In this document: one piece after another, positions 7,822 to 13,603 of the stretch
Layout of the letters: every line of letters begins with the position of its first letter
How positions within the stretch are numbered: position 1 is the first letter of the stretch
Source: Jimgerdemannia flammicorona
Taxonomy: Eukaryota; Mucoromycota; Endogonomycetes; Endogonales; Endogonaceae
Direction of reading: 5' to 3'
Length of the DNA stretch: 13,603 nt
NCBI GenBank assembly: GCA_003990745.1
Contig: RBNI01004699.1
Span: 1-13,603, forward strand
The notes under the pieces: generated by a model
Databases searched by the model: none
The model's input: the letters and a program-made list of their open reading frames with translations, nothing else
What the model was told of the DNA's origin: nothing
Translations under genes and position numbers: made by a program

Positions 7822-9852
7822 ATGGTGACCGTCAAGCAACCTGAGGTGCGTACTGGGCAGGGTGGCCCAAGCGCTTTCAACTGGCAGCAGGTGGGGCAGG
7901 GTCCAGGCCTGGGGGGGGGTATGAGGGGGCTGCTGGCCGGTGGACATGGAAGGGGTGGAGGAGGTGGAGGAGGCTCTGGATCTGGGAGGGTGAGCTTCAC
8001 AGAGACGGTGAAGAGGAGTCAACAGACATCAGGGCTGGAGGGCTGGCTGAGGAAGGGCAAGGAGACTGAGAAGGAGAAGGTGCTGGTGCAGGGGGGAGCA
8101 GCCCTTGGAAGAGGGGGCAGTAGTGCTGGGGGGGTAGTGGCTGGGGGGAGTGTGACTGCTGATGGTGGTGGGACTGTTGATCTGGAAAAAAATCCAGATG
8201 TAATGGCTGATGGCGAGGCTGAGCGGCTGAGGCTTCGACAACAAGGGGACTTGGCGGATGGTGTAATGGGTCTGGCAGTGGCCCCATTGCTCAAAAAATC
8301 GATCTCGGCATTCACGGTTACACTGTGCTTCCGGGGCCTAGCAGTGACAGTGAAAATAGTGTTGGGGCTCATCGCTAAGCAGGTGGCAGGGGCTGTGTCC
8401 GTGAAGTTTTTGAAGGGCCTGGAGGGAGTAGAGGTTGGTTTTGAGGAGGCAGCACCATTGGAGGAGGCATTGAAGGTTGGATTGGTGGTTGGAGAGGTGT
8501 GTGTTCCAATGGCACGCTGTCTGAAGTGGGATCCCAAAGTGGTCCAACTGCTGGTGAAAGGAGTGCCGACGGTGACAGCAATGGAGACGAGAAAGAGGGT
8601 TGAGGACTTCATGGTGGAATATGGAGAGGTGGTAGATGTCGGATTTAGGGTCTGGGAAGGGACTATGCTCAGGACTGGGGACATGGATGTGCGGATTAGG
8701 CTGGCTGGGAAGGAAGCTACTGGGAAGGCAAGGGACTGGCCTTCGGCAATGGTCTGGGGAGCGATTTTGTGTAAGGTGACGAGGGTGAAGGGAAGTGAGG
8801 AGGAGGAGGAGGACCTATTGGAAGCACTGGAAGAGCTGAGTGGTGTGGTGGAATGGAGGGTGAAGGCTTGGAGGGCCTTCAAGGAGGTGACGCACTTGGA
8901 GGTGGTGGATGGGAAGCGGTTTTGAGTGAGCAAGGTGCAGTGGGAATGTGATCAGGGACATAAGAGGCAGAGGGAACTGCTGGAAAAGATGAAGGGGGGA
9001 CCTCAGAAGGGGCCGAGCAAGGTGGTGGCCATGGAAGGGGCCAATGCAAGCATCTGGGCAGGCGAGGGAGGTGAAAGTGCTGGGAAGGGGACTGTTGAGA
9101 AAAGAGAGACATCTGGCAAGGACCTGTATGCCGATGGTATGCTGGAGGTTTGGGATGAGACATAGGAGAATTCTCCGACATCTACTCCCCTCATCAGGTG
9201 GGGCCCAGCTTCCCAAAACAGGGTGGAGGAGGATGTACCAATGAAGGGGGCCCAGAGAGTGCAATTTGGAGTTCTGGAGGCAGCGAATGGGGGACAAGTG
9301 GTGGCAGTTGGTGAGGAGGAACTGGTGGACATCCCAGAGGAGTGGGATGAGGCTGCGAGTGCTGGAGCTGACACCACAATGCTGGATGGTGGGAGGCCAG
9401 CGACCCCTGGAGGAAAGGAGGTGGGGAACCTCCTTTGGATGAGCATAATGATGAATAACCTGGCAGCTGAGGAGCTTGGGGAGGTGGATCTGAGGGTGAT
9501 GAGTGATGAGCATTGGGTGAGAGTTTTGCAGGGGGAAGGGGTGGTGATGACATTGAAGGCAGAGATCCTGGCGGTGTATCTGGAGGAGGAGGGCTATGAG
9601 GTAGATAAGGAGTGGGAGGCAGAGATGGCAGTCGTTGCTGGAGAGAGGGCTGAATACTACTGGAACAAGTGCCATAGACTGCAGCTCTGGCAGGAGGCAT
9701 ATATAGAATACTGAGAGGAGTTTGAGGAGAAGGCAGATGGAGAGATGAATGAACTGCTGGCTGGATTGGAGGCTCAGAGGGCAGAAGAGGAGGAGGTGGA
9801 TGCGGAACACAATCTGGACATGGCACAGGAGGAGATGAGCATGGAGCAGTAG
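7822..9852 (+). pseudogene. LINE ORF1 (RRM-like RNA-binding protein), interrupted
   Basis: A single frame of 677 codons runs from ATG 7822 to TAG 9850-9852, interrupted by TGA 8923-8925, TAG 9163-9165 and TGA 9712-9714. ORF1 proteins of LINEs bind the element RNA and form the RNP. In order: a Gly-rich N-terminus (~25-55, close to a 9-G run), a VSFTETVKR motif, a hydrophobic block (~173-200), an RRM-like fold with VVQLLVKGVP (~239-248) and TGDMDVRIRL (~285-294), an acidic stretch GSEEEEEDLL (~324-333), and a Glu-rich, probably coiled-coil tail (~632-672). No CCHC knuckle is visible, which many Tx1-type ORF1 proteins have. The TAG at 9163 replaces a Trp seen in the old copy. Both TGAs are shared with the old copy, so the protein could truly end at 8925 (367 residues) or 9714. 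Confidence 0.82.
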
Positions 9853-9881
9853 AGATCAATTGACAACATACCATATTCATT

Positions 9882-12800
9882 ATGAACAGTACAACCAACA
9901 TTTTTTCTTTAAATGTGAATGGGTTACGGGGGGCTACTCGACGTAGAAACATTTTTTCTTGGATGAAGGGATTGGAGGCCGATCTCTTCCTGTTGCAGGA
10001 TGTTAGGTGTGAGGATGATTCAGATAAGAAGGAGTGGATGAAGGAATGGAGAGATGCGGCGATTTGGAAGGGCAAGATTGGAATTTTGGTTCTGAAAGGC
10101 AGAGGGGAGATATAGGATGTGAGATGCTGGGGGGAGAGACTAGTCTGGGGAGAGTGGATTCATGCAGGTTGGGAGCCAGTTACAGTTGGCTCCTGCTACT
10201 GTCCTGTGGTACGGGGTGAGCAGGTAGATTGGATGACAGGTTTACTAGAGAGTGGGAACTTTGTAGAGGCTGGGGTGGATATGCTTGGGGGTGACTTTAA
10301 TATGGTTTAGGACACACTATTGGATAGAACAGATGGAGGATGAGGTGCTGAGAGCAGGAGTGGAGGACTGGCAGCATGGGAGGAGGTCGAGAGACTAAGT
10401 GCGCTGGTAGATGCTGGGAGGGAGTGCTGGGGGAATAGGAGGGTCTATACACATTGGGCAGGGGGTCTGGGGACTAGAATCGATGGATTCTGACAGCCAG
10501 CTGCTGGGGCCTAGATGTTTGGAAGTCACTGGAGGTAGAATGGTGTCCATGGTCAGATCACTGGGGGCTTTTGGGACAGGGGCACTTTGGGGGAAGTGGG
10601 GATGGGCCTGGACATTGGTGCCTCAATTCCTCTTTGTTAGATAACAAGACCCAGTGGGATGGGTGGGCTACGGACATTCAGTGGAGGGTGGAGAGTTGGT
10701 GGCAGGAAGGTGTCTCAGTTGGAGTTCGGTGGATGAGGATGAAGGAGATGGCCAGGATTTATTGGAGTGAGGCTGGCAAGGAGGCTGGGAGGCAGAGGAG
10801 GCATAGAGTGCGTTGGGCTTCTACTAGATTAACTAGGCTCCTGGAGGAGTGGGCAAGGTTAAAAATGCTGGAGGGAGAAGATGATTGGAGGTTAATGAGG
10901 GTGAAAATGGAGGTCGGGGAACTACAACAGGTGCTGCAGGAAGAGGAGGAAGCAAGGGTACAGGGTTTGGCAGCACGTCTCTACTGGCAGGATTTGGAGG
11001 AAGGAGAGAGGCCTTCCAAATTTCTTACAAGGGCTCTTAGGGCGAGGCGGGTACAGCAACGGTGGGAGGCGGTGTTAGACTCTGAGGGTATACTGGTACG
11101 TGGTGTACAGGACATTCTTGGATCGCTGAAGGAGAGATGGAGTGGATTGTGGAGCGAGGAGGAGGGTGGGGTGGATGTCGTGACTATTGACCGAGCGTTG
11201 GAGGATTGGCACCCACCACGAGTTGAGGGGCTAGATGACCTGGTGATGCCAGTATAGGAAGATGAGATCCACCAGGTTCTCACTGCGACAATGCCAGGTA
11301 CAGCATCTGGAGAGGATGGTCTGCCCTGGGACTTTTGGAAGTGAATGGTTGGAGTCCCAGAGGTGATGGGAGAGATGACAGCATTGTGCGACTCCATTCT
11401 ACAGACTGGGAGGTGGGTGGGGGAGCAGGATCTTGGGCTGGTGATATTACTCTATAAAACAAAGGAAGGCGGAAGGATTGGAGGAACTGGCGGCCAATAA
11501 TGTTGCTTGATATGGATAGGAAATTGGTGACCAAAGTGGTGGTGGCGAGACTACAGAAGGTGGCCCAGCAAGTTGTGGGTATGGAGCAGAGGGGATTTGT
11601 GGGCAGTTGGCTCATCAGGGATGGCACTGCCTGGGTACATGGAGTTATCGAAGGGGCGAGAGCCTGTGGACTGGATGGGCATCTAGTCTTCTTGGACCAG
11701 GAGAAGGCCTATGACTGGGTGCGAAGAGTCTGGCTGGCGAAAGTTTTGGATAGGATGGGGGTTCCATCCCAATTCCGGTCAGCAATGGTCAGCCTACTGG
11801 AAGGGAGTAGGGCTGTGCTCATGTGCAATGGTCATCAAGGGGTAGCATTCCCCTTGGGCAGGGGGGTGCTCCAGGGGGACCCACTGTCCCCCATTTTGTA
11901 TGCTCTATCTCTGGAACCCCTTATGGATAGAATTAGGCAGAAGATAGAAGAACTCTCTGTTTTCAGCATAGGATGGAAAGTTGGGGCCTTTGCAGATGAC
12001 ATGGTGGTTGGTTTGGGTTCGATTGCTGACATTGAAGAGCTCAAGAAGACTGTGGAGTGGTATGAGAAGCACTCGGGAGTGAAGTTAAATTGGCACAAGT
12101 ATGAAACAATGGTGCTCGGCAATGGTCTGGTGGGAGGGGAGGTTATAGGAACAATCATCCCCACAGGTGAAGCAGTGTGGTACTTGGGCATCTATCTGTC
12201 GGTCTATGGGTCAGTTCTGCCCAGGCTCTGGTGGGAGCAGAGGATTGGAATCTGGGAGGAGGCCCTGCAGAGTTGGGGGGGTAGACATTTTTCTCTGGCA
12301 GGACAGGTCTCGATTTTGAATGTCTACTGGCTGCCGAAGCTGTGGTACCTGGCATATCATCTGGACTTCCCAGCTTGGGTGGTGAAGAGATTGGTGAAGT
12401 CAGCAAAGGGATGGATTTGGGCTGGAAGGCGGAGTCAGATTGGTTGGGAGACCTTGTCTCTACCAGTGGTGAGAGGTGGTCTGGGGCTGGTTGATTTCCC
12501 AAAACGGTTACGCTGCTTGTGAGCATGGTGGCTGAAGAGGGCAGTAGAATTGAGAGGAGGTGGCTGGGTCCCTCTGCTACAGAAGATCTGGGAGAGGCGG
12601 ACATCACCAAGGGGCACAACTGGGGATCTCCTCACATTAGTTGGACTTCAGGATACTAAGCAACTGCGATATAGAGGATTTTGGTGGGAAATAGCAGAGG
12701 GGGTGTACTGCATTGGAATTTGTTGGCAGGGGAATGAAGGAGAGGAGGATTGGGGCCCGGCGATGTAGAGATGAGATCGTATACTGCTGGGTGGTACCCC

Positions 12801-13470
12801 TTTAATTGAGTTCGACATTGGTGATGGAATGGAATGCCAAAGGGGACTGGGCCAGGATCTGTGGCCTAGCAGTTGGCAAATAGTTGGTATTGGCAAAGAG
12901 TGGGACTGGCATGGTGTTTGGACTTGGAGTGCTGCAGTGAGAAGATAGATGCTGCCAAAGTACTGGGTGGTCTGGTGGTACATGCTGCGGAGGAATGTGA
13001 TGCTCAACTTTTGCTCTGGGCATCTCGTCGTAGGGGGGTGCTTTGACTGTGAGGAGTGCCATAATGTAGGGCAGGAGGGAGGTTGGGTACAGACACCTGA
13101 ACATTGGCTAGGAGAGTGTAAGGTGTTGGGGGATTTTTGGTGCGCGATTGGGGAATGCTTGGGGGTATGGTGTAGGGGAGATGAAGTACAAGGGATGTGG
13201 GAGGACTTGAGGGACAGATTGGTAGGGGGGATAGGGAAGGAGTGGATTACTTTGGGCTGGGCATTGGCTATTTGGGTAAGACTGGCTAGTCACTGGTTAT
13301 TTGTTTTTGAGGATGGAAGCAGGCAGGGCTTGGGGGACCGGTTGGTGTGGTGGCACAGGCTGATGGAAGACACCTTAACAGGCTGGTGGCTTGGTTGGGG
13401 GTTGCAGGGTGGTCGGAGATGCCGCTTAGTAGAGAAAATTTGTGGCCAGAGTGGGGGAGAGTTGGCATAG
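9882..13470 (+). pseudogene. LINE ORF2 (endonuclease, reverse transcriptase, CCHC), disabled
   Basis: About 1,196 residues if followed through its breaks. ORF2 nicks the target and reverse-transcribes the RNA from the nick. Endonuclease (~1-240): LNVNGL (N11), LLQD (39-40, where most families have QE), GDFN (10290-10301), RID (10476-10484) and WSDHWG with S-D-H at 10553-10561. RT: EQRGFVG, FLDQEKAYD (11689-11715, motif A), LQGDPLSP (motif B), FADD (11989-12000, motif C), GVKLNW, then WYLGIYL and LPKLWYLA. C-terminus: CEEC (13048-13059) and HWLGEC (13102-13119), the LINE zinc finger. No RNase H. Stops: TAG 10113, TAG 10308, TGA 10341, TAG 11255, TGA 11342, TGA 12520, TAG 12766, TGA 12772, TAG 12946. 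Single-base deletions near 10485 and 11456-11480 shift the frame. The final TAG 13468 may itself be mutated Gln or Trp, as WVIG and TGA follow at once. Confidence 0.9.
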
Positions 13471-13571
13471 TGGGTGATAGGGTGATCTTTATTCATAAGG
13501 AGGTGGGGAGGAGCCCCCCTATGGGGATTGGGTAGTGGGTGGTGATTTTGTATACTTATTCATAGACTAGT

Positions 13572-13577
13572 AATAAA
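13572..13577 (+). terminator. Polyadenylation signal AATAAA
   Basis: The canonical AATAAA lies about 20 nt before the terminal A-run, the normal spacing to a cleavage and polyadenylation site. Confidence 0.6.
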
Positions 13578-13582
13578 GGCGG

Positions 13583-13595
13583 AGTCCAAGGGACT
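13583..13595 (+). promoter_or_regulatory. 3'-terminal hairpin of the LINE RNA
   Basis: AGTCC (13583-13587) and GGACT (13591-13595) form a perfect 5-bp stem with loop AAG, 3 nt before the terminal A-run. Several LINE families are known to use a 3' stem-loop as the RT recognition site. Use here is inference. Confidence 0.4.
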
Positions 13596-13603
13596 ATAAA
13601 AAA

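Larger units (their letters stand above)
7739..13603 (+). mobile_element. Younger LINE copy (L1/Tx1-like), nearly full length, inactive
   Basis: This is a two-ORF non-LTR retrotransposon: leader (7739-7821), ORF1 (7822-9852), 29-nt gap, ORF2 (9882-13470), 3' UTR with AATAAA and an A-run at the window end. No LTR, integrase or RNase H domain is visible. The endonuclease, RT and C-terminal CCHC order is that of the L1/Tx1 group. The fungal Tad clade is the main alternative but normally carries RNase H. The coding strand is strongly G-rich and C-poor. The copy lies in the old one exactly at an RT codon run (GTGTGAAACA), suggesting nested insertion. ORF1 has two or three internal stops, and ORF2 has at least nine plus two -1 deletions, so it is not expected to be autonomous. 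Its 3' limit is cut by the window end. Confidence 0.88.
13471..13603 (+). other. LINE 3' untranslated region
   Basis: 133 bp after the ORF2 stop, G-rich at first and then AT-rich. It holds the AATAAA signal, a small hairpin and a terminal run of six A at the window edge, which is probably the start of the A-tail. The real end and target-site duplication lie outside the window. Confidence 0.65.

Noticed and set aside
7911..7919. Run of nine G as a programmed frameshift site in ORF1
   Set aside because: The ORF1 frame is open and continuous on both sides with the expected Gly-rich content, so no frameshift is needed. The old copy has a broken run here.
8019..9810. Long antisense ORFs of 304 and 331 codons opposite LINE ORF1 (also 293 codons at 9194-10075)
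   Set aside because: The LINE coding strand is G-rich and poor in the triplets TTA, CTA and TCA that would give antisense stops, so long antisense frames arise passively. Their products are Pro/Ser/Leu/His-rich without domains, and the sense strand has clear LINE motifs.
959..13470. Reassigned genetic code with TGA read as Trp
   Set aside because: TGG is used throughout for Trp, TAG stops are as common as TGA, and the two LINE copies show TAG against TGA at one Trp site. Mutation explains all of this.
2986..13603. LTR retrotransposon or virus-like element
   Set aside because: There are no long terminal repeats, primer-binding site, protease, integrase or RNase H. The endonuclease plus RT order and the 3' A-run identify a non-LTR element.

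Overview
The window looks like eukaryotic, transposon-rich DNA and is dominated by two copies of one non-LTR (LINE) retrotransposon family. Nothing resembles bacterial organisation. The LINE has an RRM-like ORF1 and an ORF2 with an apurinic endonuclease, a reverse transcriptase and a C-terminal CCHC finger. This layout best fits the L1/Tx1 group (recognised by eye, not by search). Disabling changes are mostly C:G to T:A, and stops arise mainly as TAG or TGA in place of Trp, Gln and probably Arg codons. That is what repeat-induced point mutation or heavy cytosine methylation leaves. A filamentous fungus is my first guess for the host, but the sequence does not prove it.

Layout. 1-540 is GC- and CpG-rich and carries a decayed coding frame of unknown identity. 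541-958 is AT-rich and then becomes a possible promoter (CRE-type octamers, tandem GTAACTAAC) for a small unrecognised ORF at 959-1288. That frame can be followed to 1492 through TGA codons and a 72-bp in-frame duplication. 1493-2985 is AT-rich, almost without CpG, and I recognise nothing in it. About 2986-7738 is an old LINE copy, about 75-82% identical by hand alignment to the second copy. Its ORF1 is split by a 394-bp foldback MITE at 3927-4320 with a perfect 10-bp target-site duplication. At 7738/7739 the old copy stops in mid-RT, and a younger, apparently 5'-complete copy of the same family begins and runs to the window end (13603), finishing in a polyadenylation signal, a small hairpin and an A-run.

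How it fits together. The simplest history is: the old LINE inserted, was mutated until almost no CpG was left, received the MITE, and received a second family member inside its RT domain. The missing 3' part of the old copy (about 1.5 kb) should then lie beyond the window. Neither copy looks able to move by itself. The younger one carries several in-frame stops and two -1 frameshifts. The old one keeps a single ORF2 frame for 2.2 kb although it is full of stops, so its decay was by substitution rather than indel. The points most worth following are the nested junction, the MITE, the stop codons shared at homologous positions of the two copies, and an endonuclease Glu-to-Asp change present in both.
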